From the NCBI GenBank assembly GCA_009692185.1, contig SHZT01000016.1, positions 1 through 42,469 of the forward strand: DNA of 42,469 nucleotides, in the 5' to 3' direction. The stretch comes from Gemmatimonadota bacterium. GTDB taxonomy: Bacteria > Gemmatimonadota > Gemmatimonadetes > Gemmatimonadales > GWC2-71-9. The translations under genes and the position numbers were made by a program. Positions 16,564 to 23,776 of the stretch are shown here, piece after piece. Numbering within the stretch: position 1 is the stretch's first letter; every line of letters starts with the position of its first letter. The notes beneath the pieces were generated by a model. It had not been told where the DNA came from and made no database searches. It saw nothing but the letters and a program-made list of their open reading frames with translations.

Positions 16564-17039
16564 TTCGCATCGCGCTCTACCCCGGCTCGTTTGACCCCAT
16601 CACGCGTGGCCATGAAGACCTGGCCCGCCGCAGCCTGCATTTCGCCGACCGCGTGATCGTGGCCATCGCCGGCAACGCCACCAAGACGCCGACGTTCACC
16701 CTCGAGGAGCGCGTGGAGCTCATCCGGGAGGTCCTGCAAGACGAGCCGCGCATCGAGGTGCGGTCGTTCGACGGCCTGCTGGCCGACTTCGCGCGCGCCG
16801 TGAAGGCCAATGTCGTCGTCCGCGGGCTCCGCGCCGTGAGCGATTTCGAATACGAGTTCCAGATGGCCCTCATGAACCGCCAGCTGAACGACGATCTCGA
16901 AACCGTGTTCCTCGTGCCGGCGCTCCACCTCACATACCTGTCGTCGAGCCTGGTGCGCGAAGTGGCGCGGCTCGGCGGCGACGTGACCGAGTTCGTTCAC
17001 CCCGCCGTACTGGCCGCGTTCAAGCACAAGGCCCGGTGA
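16560..17039 (+). CDS. coaD: Phosphopantetheine adenylyltransferase CoaD
   Basis: A 159-residue nucleotidyltransferase of full family length. It has [12 protein letters not shown] (residues 7-18), with the TRGH version of the (T/H)xGH active-site motif, and the C-terminal SSSLVRE motif. It transfers AMP to 4'-phosphopantetheine, the penultimate step of coenzyme A synthesis. It is followed with a four-base GTGA overlap by a CoA-using phosphotransacetylase. Confidence 0.96.
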   Translation: MIRIALYPGSFDPITRGHEDLARRSLHFADRVIVAIAGNATKTPTFTLEERVELIREVLQDEPRIEVRSFDGLLADFARAVKANVVVRGLRAVSDFEYEFQMALMNRQLNDDLETVFLVPALHLTYLSSSLVREVARLGGDVTEFVHPAVLAAFKHKAR

Positions 17040-17947
17040 CCTTCCGGGCGGCGCTCCGCGCTCGCGCGGCGGCGCTCGGCGGCACTGTGGTACTGACAGA
17101 TGGACACGATGCGCGCGGCCGCCGGGCCGCGCGCATCCTGGGCCGCTCGGCGCGGGTGATTCTGCTCGACCGGCACGTGCCGGCGAAGGACCCCTTGTTG
17201 TCTGTCGCCGCGGACCTGCTGGCTGAGCGGCGGCCAGACAAGGTTCGCTCGCCGAGTGATGCCCGTCGCCTGGCGCGGGATCCGCTCCGCTATGCGGCGG
17301 CCCTGGTGGCCCTGGGGTACGCCGATGCGGCGGTGGGCGGGGCCACCTGTCCCACCGCTGACGTGCTCCGGGCAGCGTTGTGGGCCATCGGGCCGGTTGG
17401 CAAGACGGTGAGCAGCGCGTTCTACATGGTGCTGGGTCGGCAGGTGCTCACCTTCACGGACTGCGCCGTCGTCCCCGACCCCACGGCCGGGCAACTCGCG
17501 GAAATCGCCCTGGCCGCTTCGGCGGACCGGCGGCGCATTGTTGAGGACGAGCCGGTCGTGGCATTCCTCTCTTATAGCACGAAGGGAAGCGCCACCGGCC
17601 CGCGGGTAGAGAAGGTGCGGGAGGCCGTACAGAGGTTCCGGCGGTTGGCGCCCAACGTGCGGTGCGATGGGGAGCTTCAGGCCGACGCGGCCCTGGTCCC
17701 GGACATCGCCCGGCGCAAGGCGCCCGGGTCCCCCGTGGCGGGCCAAGCCAACGTTTTGGTGTTCCCCGACCTTGACACCGGGAATGTCGCATACAAACTG
17801 GTACAGCGCCTGGCGGGCGCCGGCGCCATCGGACCCATTATCCAGGGTCTTCGGCGCCCCATGGCCGACCTTTCGCGCGGCGCCACCGCGCAAGACATCG
17901 TCGATGTCGCATCTGTTGCCCTGCTACAAGCCGTGGAGGCCGAATGA
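17036..17947 (+). CDS. pta: Phosphate acetyltransferase (phosphotransacetylase)
   Basis: A 303-residue protein of the phosphate acetyl/butyryltransferase family. Signature segments include [39 protein letters not shown] and [10 protein letters not shown], which match acetyl-specific enzymes better than butyryl ones. It would interconvert acetyl-CoA and acetyl phosphate. It is slightly shorter than typical 320-330-residue enzymes but appears to hold the whole domain. No acetate kinase gene is adjacent. The start is GTG overlapping the coaD stop; the end overlaps the STAS gene by four bases. Confidence 0.88.
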   Translation: MTFRAALRARAAALGGTVVLTDGHDARGRRAARILGRSARVILLDRHVPAKDPLLSVAADLLAERRPDKVRSPSDARRLARDPLRYAAALVALGYADAAVGGATCPTADVLRAALWAIGPVGKTVSSAFYMVLGRQVLTFTDCAVVPDPTAGQLAEIALAASADRRRIVEDEPVVAFLSYSTKGSATGPRVEKVREAVQRFRRLAPNVRCDGELQADAALVPDIARRKAPGSPVAGQANVLVFPDLDTGNVAYKLVQRLAGAGAIGPIIQGLRRPMADLSRGATAQDIVDVASVALLQAVEAE

Positions 17948-18279
17948 GCTTTGCGGTCCGAAAAGACCCGAAGGGTGTTGTGGTCGTGACAGTGGACGGT
18001 CAGCTCATCGTGGGCAACCGGCACGAACTCAAGCAGAAGATCACCGAGGCGCTCGACGCAGGTGACCGCCGGTTCCTCGTGGATTTCACCAAGACCGGGT
18101 ACATCGACTCCTCAGGCCTCGGTGTGCTGGTGTCCCTCTCCCGGCGCATCAGGGAAGTGGGCGGCGACCTCCGCCTCGCTGGCCTCAATGAAGATCTCCG
18201 CACGCTTTTTGAGCTGACCAAGCTCGACACCCTGTTCAACATTGCCGACACCACAGCCGCTGCCATCGCCGGTTTCTGA
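17944..18279 (+). CDS. STAS-domain anti-sigma factor antagonist
   Basis: A 111-residue single STAS domain of the SpoIIAA/RsbV type. The phosphoacceptor motif DSSGLG lies near residues 57-62. In its unphosphorylated form such a protein binds an HATPase-type anti-sigma factor and releases the sigma factor or another target. It is followed by an HATPase gene and a SpoIIE-type phosphatase gene, so all three parts of a partner switch are present; no sigma factor gene is in the window. Confidence 0.92.
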   Translation: MSFAVRKDPKGVVVVTVDGQLIVGNRHELKQKITEALDAGDRRFLVDFTKTGYIDSSGLGVLVSLSRRIREVGGDLRLAGLNEDLRTLFELTKLDTLFNIADTTAAAIAGF

Positions 18280-18754
18280 ACCGGCGTTCGCCCACCTGCG
18301 CCTGTGCGTCCGGCGCTGTGAGCGCGCCGCGTCGGGGAGCGAGCGCGACAGCGTCGAGATCTCCGTGCGGGTCCCCACCGACCTCGAAGTCGTCGAGGAA
18401 GTGGTGGACGTCATCGCGCGGCACTGCCTCGCGTCGGGCCTTACGGCCCACACCGCCCGCTTCAACTTGCGGGTCGCGCTGTCGGAAGCGCTCGCCAACG
18501 CGATCGTTTATGGCAATCGCCTGGACCCAGACAAGCGGGTCGACGTGCGGGTCGAGGTGGAGCCCGATGGTTTCGCCGTGCACGTGCGGGACGAGGGGAC
18601 GGGCTTCGACCCGTCGAGCGTGCCCGACCCGACACAGCCGGATCGCGTCGAGCGGCCGGATGGCCGGGGCCTCTTTCTCATCCGCCAATTGGTGGACCAC
18701 GTCTCCTTCAACGACCGGGGAAACGCCATCTGCATGATCCTGCGCCGCGCCTAG
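18242..18754 (+). CDS. HATPase-domain anti-sigma factor / serine kinase (RsbW-like)
   Basis: A GHKL ATPase-fold protein of up to 170 residues. The N box is LSEALANAIVYGN; the ATP-lid region has DEGTGFDPSSVPDP, then DGRGLFLIRQL. Proteins of this type bind sigma factors and phosphorylate the STAS antagonist. The frame opens with TTG at 18242, overlapping the STAS gene by 38 bases. No better upstream or downstream start is obvious, so the first 25 or so residues are uncertain. The end carries a G GGA AAC heptamer (18718-18724) in the phase needed for -1 frameshifting into the next ORF. Confidence 0.85.
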   Translation: MPTPQPLPSPVSEPAFAHLRLCVRRCERAASGSERDSVEISVRVPTDLEVVEEVVDVIARHCLASGLTAHTARFNLRVALSEALANAIVYGNRLDPDKRVDVRVEVEPDGFAVHVRDEGTGFDPSSVPDPTQPDRVERPDGRGLFLIRQLVDHVSFNDRGNAICMILRRA

Positions 18755-18810
18755 ACCGGCTCGACGCACTCCTCCAGTCCCTCGGCTCGCTCGTCGGTTC
18801 TGAGGTCGGG

Positions 18811-20328
18811 TTGTGGCGGTACACGCGTGGCCGGATGCGACTGGTCTCGGGCCGGCGCGACGCCACTCCGCCGGCCGTGCGTGTCACGGACGGAGTCGTC
18901 GAGCGGGACCCCGCAGAACGCCGGTGGATCGACCCACTGCCGGGCATGGACGGGTATTGGTTCGAAATCGCCAATGCGCCCGATCCGGCCGCTGCCCGCG
19001 CCCAGCTCATGCCCGTGCTCTCCCAACTCCTCGCCAGCGAAGCCGATACGCTCCGCATGGCCGACGACCTGGCGGACCGGCTCGAGGAAATCGAGCTGCT
19101 GTATTCCATCAGCGAGGTGCTCGGGCGGACAATTCACCTGGAGGAAGCCGCCCGCATCATCGTCCGCGAGGTCAGTCGCGTCGTAGGCGCTCGCCGGTCG
19201 TCCATCCTGGTGCATGACGAGCAGACCGACATGTTGCGGCCCGTCGCTGGGTGGGGAACGGACATCCAGCAGTTCCGCCCGGTGCCCGTCAACGACCCGA
19301 AGTCCATCGCCGCGCGGGTGTTTCGCGACCGGCACATGGTCTTTTACGACCCGACCGGACCCGGGTGGGGCACGCCCGGACGGGGCCTCGACCCCACCTA
19401 CAAGGGTGCCGCGTTCCTGTCGGTGCCGATCCTGTACCCATCGCCCGACGGGCCGCCGCGCCCGGTCGGCGTCATCAACCTCACGGACCGCGAGGGCGCA
19501 GACGCGTTCACGTCCCGTGAGCGGCGACTGGTGAGCGCCATAGCCAACCAGATCGGCGCGGCGATCGAGAACGCCCGCCTCGTGGAGCGTGATCGGGGCC
19601 AGGACCGTGTCCGGCACGAACTCGAGCTGGCGCACGACCTCCAGCTCTCCCTCCTCCAGCGCCCGCAGGCCCTCGGGCTCGGCCGCTCGGTGGCGGCCCG
19701 CTGCGAACCCGCGGAGAGCGTGGGCGGCGATTTTTACCACGTGCTGCGGCTCCGCGGGGACCGCGTCGGCGTGATGCTGGGCGATGTCTCGTCCCACGGG
19801 TTCGGCGCGGCGCTGGTCATGGCGCTCGTCCTTTCCGCGGCGGGCATTCACGCGATGGATGCGGACACGCCCGAAGACATGCTGCGCCGGCTGCTGGAAT
19901 CCGTCGCGCCTGAACTGGCACGGGCCGAGATGCACCTGACGCTCTTCTACGGGATCGTGGACGCCAGGCACGGCACGCTCCGGTACTCGAACGCGGGACA
20001 CGCGCACGCCTTCCGGGTGTCCGCGTCCGGCGAAGCCCGCCGCCTGGGCGCGACCTCGCCGCCACTGGGGCTCGCGGCCGCCGACACGATCGGCGGCGCG
20101 GAAGTGCCGTGGAAGTGCGGCAGCGATCTGCTCGTCCTCGTGTCCGACGGCATCACGGAATCCCGCGATGAGTTCGGCCGCCCGTTCGGCGAGGAGAAGG
20201 TGCTGGACATCGTCCGCAAGCGGCTGACCGCCGAACCGGCCGCCATGGTGGACGCCGTATTCGCCGGCGTGCACGACTACACCGAGCGCGTGGCGGACGA
20301 CCGGACCCTGCTGCTGCTCCGCTGCTAG
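18811..20328 (+). CDS. GAF-domain PP2C-type serine phosphatase (SpoIIE/RsbU-like)
   Basis: At least 505 residues. A GAF-like sensor region lies at about 95-265. A SpoIIE-type PP2C phosphatase follows, with metal-binding motifs GGDFYH, GDVSSHG, NAGH, SDGITE and DDRT at about 305-505. It should dephosphorylate the adjacent STAS protein in response to a signal sensed by the N-terminal half. TTG at 18811 is the first canonical start in frame, but the same frame upstream (from about 18742) reads like genuine protein (RLDRLDALLQSLGSLVG). The real N-terminus is probably further upstream, either through a non-canonical start or by frameshift from the HATPase gene. Confidence 0.9.
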   Translation: MWRYTRGRMRLVSGRRDATPPAVRVTDGVVERDPAERRWIDPLPGMDGYWFEIANAPDPAAARAQLMPVLSQLLASEADTLRMADDLADRLEEIELLYSISEVLGRTIHLEEAARIIVREVSRVVGARRSSILVHDEQTDMLRPVAGWGTDIQQFRPVPVNDPKSIAARVFRDRHMVFYDPTGPGWGTPGRGLDPTYKGAAFLSVPILYPSPDGPPRPVGVINLTDREGADAFTSRERRLVSAIANQIGAAIENARLVERDRGQDRVRHELELAHDLQLSLLQRPQALGLGRSVAARCEPAESVGGDFYHVLRLRGDRVGVMLGDVSSHGFGAALVMALVLSAAGIHAMDADTPEDMLRRLLESVAPELARAEMHLTLFYGIVDARHGTLRYSNAGHAHAFRVSASGEARRLGATSPPLGLAAADTIGGAEVPWKCGSDLLVLVSDGITESRDEFGRPFGEEKVLDIVRKRLTAEPAAMVDAVFAGVHDYTERVADDRTLLLLRC

Positions 20329-21168
20329 GTGGGCCGCCACCTCGGCCAGCACTTCCTGAATGACAAGGCGATCCTCGACCGGATCGTCGCCGCCCTCGAC
20401 CCCACACCCGACGACGTGGTCATCGAAATCGGGCCGGGGAAGGGGAGTCTTACCCGGCGCCTTGCGCCCCGAGTTCGCGCCGTGGTCGCTCTTGAGCTCG
20501 ATCGCCTGCTGGCGGCCGATTTGAGGGAAAAGGGAAAAGGGAAGAGGGAAGGGGGGATTCCCGACAACGTTCGCATCGTTGACGGTGATGCCCTCGAGCT
20601 CGACTGGGGTCGAGTGGTCTCGGAGCAGACTTTTCCCTTTTCCCTTTTCCCTTTTCCCGCCTTCAAGGTTGTCGGCAACATCCCGTACCAGATCACGTCT
20701 CCGCTCATCGAGAAGGCGCTCACGCCGCCGTTGCCGGCGGTGATCGTCATGCTGATGCAGAAGGAGGTCGCCGATCGGCTCGTGGCCCAGCCAGGGTCGC
20801 GCGAGTACAGCGGCCTGACCGTTGGCGTACGGTCGGTCGCCGCGGTCGAACGGCTGTTCATCGTGCGCGCCGGCGCGTTCAACCCGCCGCCGAAAGTTGA
20901 CTCCGCGGTCGTGCGATTCCGGCCCCTGGCCGACCCGCTGATCGCGGAAGCGGAGCGCGCGCCGTTCCGGGCGTTCGTGTCCGGGTTGTTCAGCCGTCGG
21001 CGGAAGCAGCTGGGACGGAGCCTGCGGGATGTCGGCGGCCTGTCAAAGGAGCAGGCGGCCGCTCTGCTGGCCCAGGCGGGTATCGCCCAATCGGCCCGGC
21101 CGGAGACGGTGGCGCCGGCCGGGCTCGTCGCGCTGTTTCGTTTGCAGCAGGCATCGCATACATTGTGA
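20329..21168 (+). CDS. rsmA: 16S rRNA adenine dimethyltransferase RsmA (KsgA)
   Basis: A 279-residue KsgA that dimethylates A1518/A1519 near the 3' end of 16S rRNA. It has the N-terminal LGQHFLND, SAM-binding EIGPGKG (33-39), NIPY catalytic motif (117-120), and C-terminal domain with FNPPPKVDSAVV and FSRRRKQLG. Two low-complexity stretches, residues about 66-77 (Lys/Gly/Arg/Glu) and 101-110 (Phe/Pro/Ser/Leu), are encoded by paired 7-mer repeat arms and are not normal parts of the fold. Both lie in loops of the Rossmann domain. The GTG start follows the phosphatase stop directly. The stop codon lies within the Rex operator of the next gene. Confidence 0.94.
   Translation: MGRHLGQHFLNDKAILDRIVAALDPTPDDVVIEIGPGKGSLTRRLAPRVRAVVALELDRLLAADLREKGKGKREGGIPDNVRIVDGDALELDWGRVVSEQTFPFSLFPFPAFKVVGNIPYQITSPLIEKALTPPLPAVIVMLMQKEVADRLVAQPGSREYSGLTVGVRSVAAVERLFIVRAGAFNPPPKVDSAVVRFRPLADPLIAEAERAPFRAFVSGLFSRRRKQLGRSLRDVGGLSKEQAAALLAQAGIAQSARPETVAPAGLVALFRLQQASHTL
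20523..20557. repeat. Purine-only 5x7-mer arm inside rsmA (left arm; G-quadruplex motif)
   Basis: 35 bases of uninterrupted purine on the coding strand, built from about five 7-base units of the AAGGGAA type. It contains five G runs of three or more spaced by 2-4 bases, fitting the canonical four-run G-quadruplex pattern on the plus strand. It pairs in inverted orientation with the pyrimidine arm at 20630-20658. Confidence 0.88.
20630..20658. repeat. Pyrimidine-only 4x7-mer arm inside rsmA (right arm)
   Basis: 29 bases of uninterrupted pyrimidine built from four CCCTTTT-type 7-mers. It has four CCC runs spaced exactly four bases apart, giving a G-quadruplex motif on the minus strand. It is complementary to the left arm 72 bases upstream. 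The sequence between the arms is conserved rsmA coding sequence. Confidence 0.88.
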
Positions 21169-21180
21169 AAACATTCACAA
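21163..21180. promoter_or_regulatory. Rex operator (perfect inverted repeat) upstream of rex
   Basis: TTGTGAA, four spacer bases (AACA), then TTCACAA. This is a perfect match to the known Rex-binding palindrome and is placed eight bases before the rex ATG. It therefore predicts NADH-responsive autoregulation. The first half overlaps the TGA stop codon of rsmA (21166-21168). A weak -10-like TACATT at 21159-21164 abuts it, so bound Rex would block a promoter here. Confidence 0.9.
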
Positions 21181-21187
21181 ACTGGTC

Positions 21188-21808
21188 ATGCGACGCATTG
21201 CCGACTCGACCGTCCGGCGTCTTTCCCTCTACCTGAGCGCTCTCGAGGCGTTCGAGGCGCAGGGCATGACCACCGTCAGCTCGGCCGCGCTCGCAACCAG
21301 GGGCGGCACGACCTCCGCGCAGGTTCGGAAAGACCTCTCCTTCTTCGGCTCCTTCGGAAAACGCGGGCTCGGGTATGCGTCGGCCGAGCTGGCGGCACGC
21401 CTGCGGGATATTCTCGGCCTCAAGCGCGCCTACCGCCTCGCCTTTGTCGGCGCGGGGAAAATGGCGAGCGCGCTCGTCAACTATCGTGGGTTTGACCAGC
21501 GGGGGTTTCACATTCAGGCAGTGTACGACACTGACCCCAGCGTCATCGGGCAGACCTGGAACGGCGTCACGGTCCGGAACGCGAAGCAGATGGTCGGTGA
21601 CCTCAAGGGCAATCCGGTTGATATCGGCGTCATCGTGACGCCGGCGGATGCGGCACAGGGCGTGACGGATCAACTGGTCCAGGCGGGCGTCAAAGCCATA
21701 CTCAATTTCGCGCCGGCCCCCATCATGGCTCCTCCGGACGTGTCGGTGAAGAGCGTCAATCTCACCCTGGAGCTTGAGGCGCTGAGTTACGCGTTGAGTA
21801 ACCGCTGA
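21188..21808 (+). CDS. rex: Redox-sensing transcriptional repressor Rex
   Basis: A 206-residue Rex. The N-terminal winged helix (about 1-80) carries the RKDLSFFGSFGKRGLGY signature at 47-63. The Rossmann NAD(H)-binding domain has VGAGKMASALVNY near 87-99, followed by the C-terminal swapped helix. Rex represses fermentation and respiration genes when NADH is low and lets go when NADH is high. The open frame runs further upstream inside rsmA, but the family N-terminus and the operator placement fix the ATG at 21188. Confidence 0.95.
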   Translation: MRRIADSTVRRLSLYLSALEAFEAQGMTTVSSAALATRGGTTSAQVRKDLSFFGSFGKRGLGYASAELAARLRDILGLKRAYRLAFVGAGKMASALVNYRGFDQRGFHIQAVYDTDPSVIGQTWNGVTVRNAKQMVGDLKGNPVDIGVIVTPADAAQGVTDQLVQAGVKAILNFAPAPIMAPPDVSVKSVNLTLELEALSYALSNR

Positions 21809-22675
21809 GTGGTGACCACCAGCGCGGGGGTCATCCTCCGCCCCGACGGCACGTTGGTGGACCGGGCGCTCCGGCTGCTGGACGGGGCCCCCGCGGACAG
21901 CGGCCGCCTGACGCGTGACGTCCTGGGCATTCCGATCGCCAGTCCCGCCGTCGCTGAACGCCTGGTCACCGCGCTGCTCGGCAGTGACCCCCGCGTCGCG
22001 CGACTGGCCGATGGGCGCTGGGCCCTGGTCGGGTCGCCGGCCGGCTCACCCGGCGTCGCGGACTGCGTCTACGCCGTCGTGGATGTCGAAACCACCGGTA
22101 GCATGGCGGGGCGGGGAGACCGTATCACGGAGATTGCCGTGGTGCTTGTCCGGAACGGCGCATCGGAGACGGTCTACCAGCAGCTGGTGAACCCCGGCCG
22201 GCCCATTTCCCGCCAGGTCACGATGGTCACGGGCATCACGGACTCCATGGTTCGTGGCGCGCCGACGTTCTCGGAAATCGCCGACGACGTCATCGCGGCG
22301 CTCGCCGGGCGGGTCTTCGTCGCCCACAATGCGGGGTTCGACTGGCGCTTCGTTTCCGCCGAGCTCCGGCGCGCGCGGGGGTTCGCCCTCGAGGGGCCTC
22401 GCATCTGCACGGTCCGGCTCTCCCGGCGCCTCATCAAGGGGCTCAAGTCCCGGAGCCTGGACAACGTCGCGCAGTTTTTCGGCGTGGAAATAGAGGAACG
22501 GCACCGCGCGGGGGGCGATGCGCGGGCAACGGCCTGCGTATTTCTCCGGCTCCTGGCTCTCGCGGGCGAAGCCGGCGTGGCAACACTGACGGAACTCGCG
22601 GCCCTTGGCGAACGGCGAGGCAGGAAGCACCGCAAGAAGCGGCGGGCACACCCGACCTCGATGGACGAGGTATGA
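21809..22675 (+). CDS. DnaQ-like DEDDh 3'-5' exonuclease
   Basis: A 288-residue protein with an RNase T/DnaQ exonuclease domain at about 88-250. Exo I is VDVETTG, Exo II region HNAGFDW, and the DEDDh histidine with GGDARAT is near 230-237. The N-terminal 85 residues resemble a small extra domain of the kind found in PolC/DinG-like exonuclease proteins and are not further identified. The C-terminus is very basic (about 267-283), suggesting nucleic-acid contact. It could proofread for DNA polymerase III or act in repair. Start is GTG at 21809 or at 21812; the end overlaps the next gene (ATGA). Confidence 0.83.
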   Translation: MVTTSAGVILRPDGTLVDRALRLLDGAPADSGRLTRDVLGIPIASPAVAERLVTALLGSDPRVARLADGRWALVGSPAGSPGVADCVYAVVDVETTGSMAGRGDRITEIAVVLVRNGASETVYQQLVNPGRPISRQVTMVTGITDSMVRGAPTFSEIADDVIAALAGRVFVAHNAGFDWRFVSAELRRARGFALEGPRICTVRLSRRLIKGLKSRSLDNVAQFFGVEIEERHRAGGDARATACVFLRLLALAGEAGVATLTELAALGERRGRKHRKKRRAHPTSMDEV

Positions 22676-23595
22676 CGCTCGTCACGACGTTTCGGGTCGG
22701 CCGGCTCACGTGCCACACTCTCGAAGGCGGACGCCAGCACCTGGACGGCGGCGCCATGTTCGGCGTGGTACCCAAGCCGCTCTGGGAGCGGCGGATTCCC
22801 GCGGATGCGCGGAACCGCATTCCCCTCGCCCTGCGCTGCCTGCTTGTCGAGCATGATGCGGGACCGGTTCTCGTGGACACGGCCCTGGGCAATAAGGAAT
22901 CGGAGAAGTTCCGTGACATTTACGGCGTCGAGAACGCCGGAACGACCGGCCCCACCCAGTTGGAAGACGCGCTCGCCGAAGCCGGGTTCAAGAACACTGA
23001 CATCAGGTTTGTGATCAACACGCACCTGCACTTTGACCATGCGGGCGGGAACACGTGTGTCGAGGGGCAGGCGGCGGCAGGAGGGGGCAGCGAACCGCCC
23101 AACCGCTCATCCGCAAATCCGCCTATCCGCCTGTCCTTCCCCAACGCCCTGTACGTCGTCCAACAACGCGAGCTGGAGTACGCGCACCACACCAACGAGC
23201 GCACCGCTGCCAGCTACCTCCCTCACAACTTTGACCCGGTGACGGCGGCGGGTCGCTGGCGGCTCCTCGAGGGCGACGGCGAGGTTCTGCCTGGCATCGG
23301 GGTTATCCGCTCGCCGGGGCACGTGCCCCATCACCAGTCCATTCTGGTCCGGGACGGGGGTGAGACCGCCTGTTTTCTTGGCGATCTCGTCCCGACATCT
23401 GCCCACCTCCCGCTTCCCTGGATCATGGGGTACGACGTGGAGCCTTTGGTCAGTTTGGAGAGCAAGAGGGCGGTACTGACGCGGGCGGAGGCGGAGGCGT
23501 GGACGCTGGTGTTCGAACACGACCCGGAGCGGCCCCTTGGCCGGGTGGTGAAGGACGGTAAGTCGTTTGTATATCAGGCGCTTGACACTCGGTGA
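22672..23595 (+). CDS. MBL-fold metallo-hydrolase
   Basis: A 307-residue metallo-beta-lactamase-fold hydrolase with the metal motif THLHFDHAGG near residues 116-125 and downstream metal-binding His and Asp in GHVPHHQS and FLGDLVP. The pattern is like the AHL-lactonase/YflN-type subgroup, but the substrate is not determined. Residues about 129-154 form an unusual Gly/Pro/Ser-rich insertion partly encoded by an 8-mer repeat tract (23101-23132), placed just before the conserved FPNALYVVQ. Its last codons overlap the predicted infC promoter. Confidence 0.85.
   Translation: MTLVTTFRVGRLTCHTLEGGRQHLDGGAMFGVVPKPLWERRIPADARNRIPLALRCLLVEHDAGPVLVDTALGNKESEKFRDIYGVENAGTTGPTQLEDALAEAGFKNTDIRFVINTHLHFDHAGGNTCVEGQAAAGGGSEPPNRSSANPPIRLSFPNALYVVQQRELEYAHHTNERTAASYLPHNFDPVTAAGRWRLLEGDGEVLPGIGVIRSPGHVPHHQSILVRDGGETACFLGDLVPTSAHLPLPWIMGYDVEPLVSLESKRAVLTRAEAEAWTLVFEHDPERPLGRVVKDGKSFVYQALDTR
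23101..23132. repeat. Tandem 8-mer tract (4 units, ATCCGCNN) inside the MBL hydrolase gene
   Basis: Four 8-base units: AACCGCTC, ATCCGCAA and two of ATCCGCCT. This is the same ATCCGCNN unit as in hemW 17 kb away and again has four copies. The coding strand is stop-free while the other strand contains TAG and TGA. A G-rich stretch (23063-23091) lies just upstream but is not a clear complementary arm. Confidence 0.85.
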
Positions 23596-23610
23596 CGCGG
23601 GCTCTAGGTT
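23582..23610 (+). promoter_or_regulatory. Strong predicted promoter for the infC operon
   Basis: A perfect -35 box TTGACA (23582-23587), an optimal 17-base spacer and a TAGGTT -10 box (23605-23610). It overlaps the last codons of the MBL gene. Transcription would start near 23617, giving infC a leader of about 160 bases. Confidence 0.65.
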
Positions 23611-23696
23611 GCCCCTACAACTGAGCAAGCAAGCGCGTTGCGCTTCACCCTTCTGCCGCCGTTTGTAGGCGAGCGTTCAGGGTCCGATGAGAAAGA

Positions 23697-23714
23697 GGCG
23701 GCGTCACGGCCGCC
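23697..23714 (+). other. Hairpin in the infC leader
   Basis: GGCGGC (23697-23702) and GCCGCC (23709-23714) flank a 6-base loop, giving a stable GC-only 6-bp stem in the middle of the leader. It lies 18 bases upstream of a terminator-like element and could be part of a ribosomal-protein-type leader structure. Confidence 0.5.
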
Positions 23715-23732
23715 GCCAGCGGATTCCGGGGT

Positions 23733-23750
23733 AAACGGGTCCGTTTTTTT
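23733..23750 (+). terminator. Terminator-like element (possible attenuator) in the infC leader
   Basis: The palindrome AAACGG-GT-CCGTTT is followed without gap by a run ending in seven T residues (23744-23750). The stem is short if a tetraloop is required, so strength is uncertain. Its place between the strong promoter and the infC ribosome-binding site fits an attenuator better than a terminator for the upstream gene, though the latter is possible. Confidence 0.45.
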
Positions 23751-23776
23751 GTTCCCACGAATCGGGAGTTCGATCA

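Noticed and set aside
20523-20658. rsmA considered as disrupted by an insertion (pseudogene)
   Set aside because: The reading frame is intact through both arms, all catalytic motifs are present and the stop is in the expected place.
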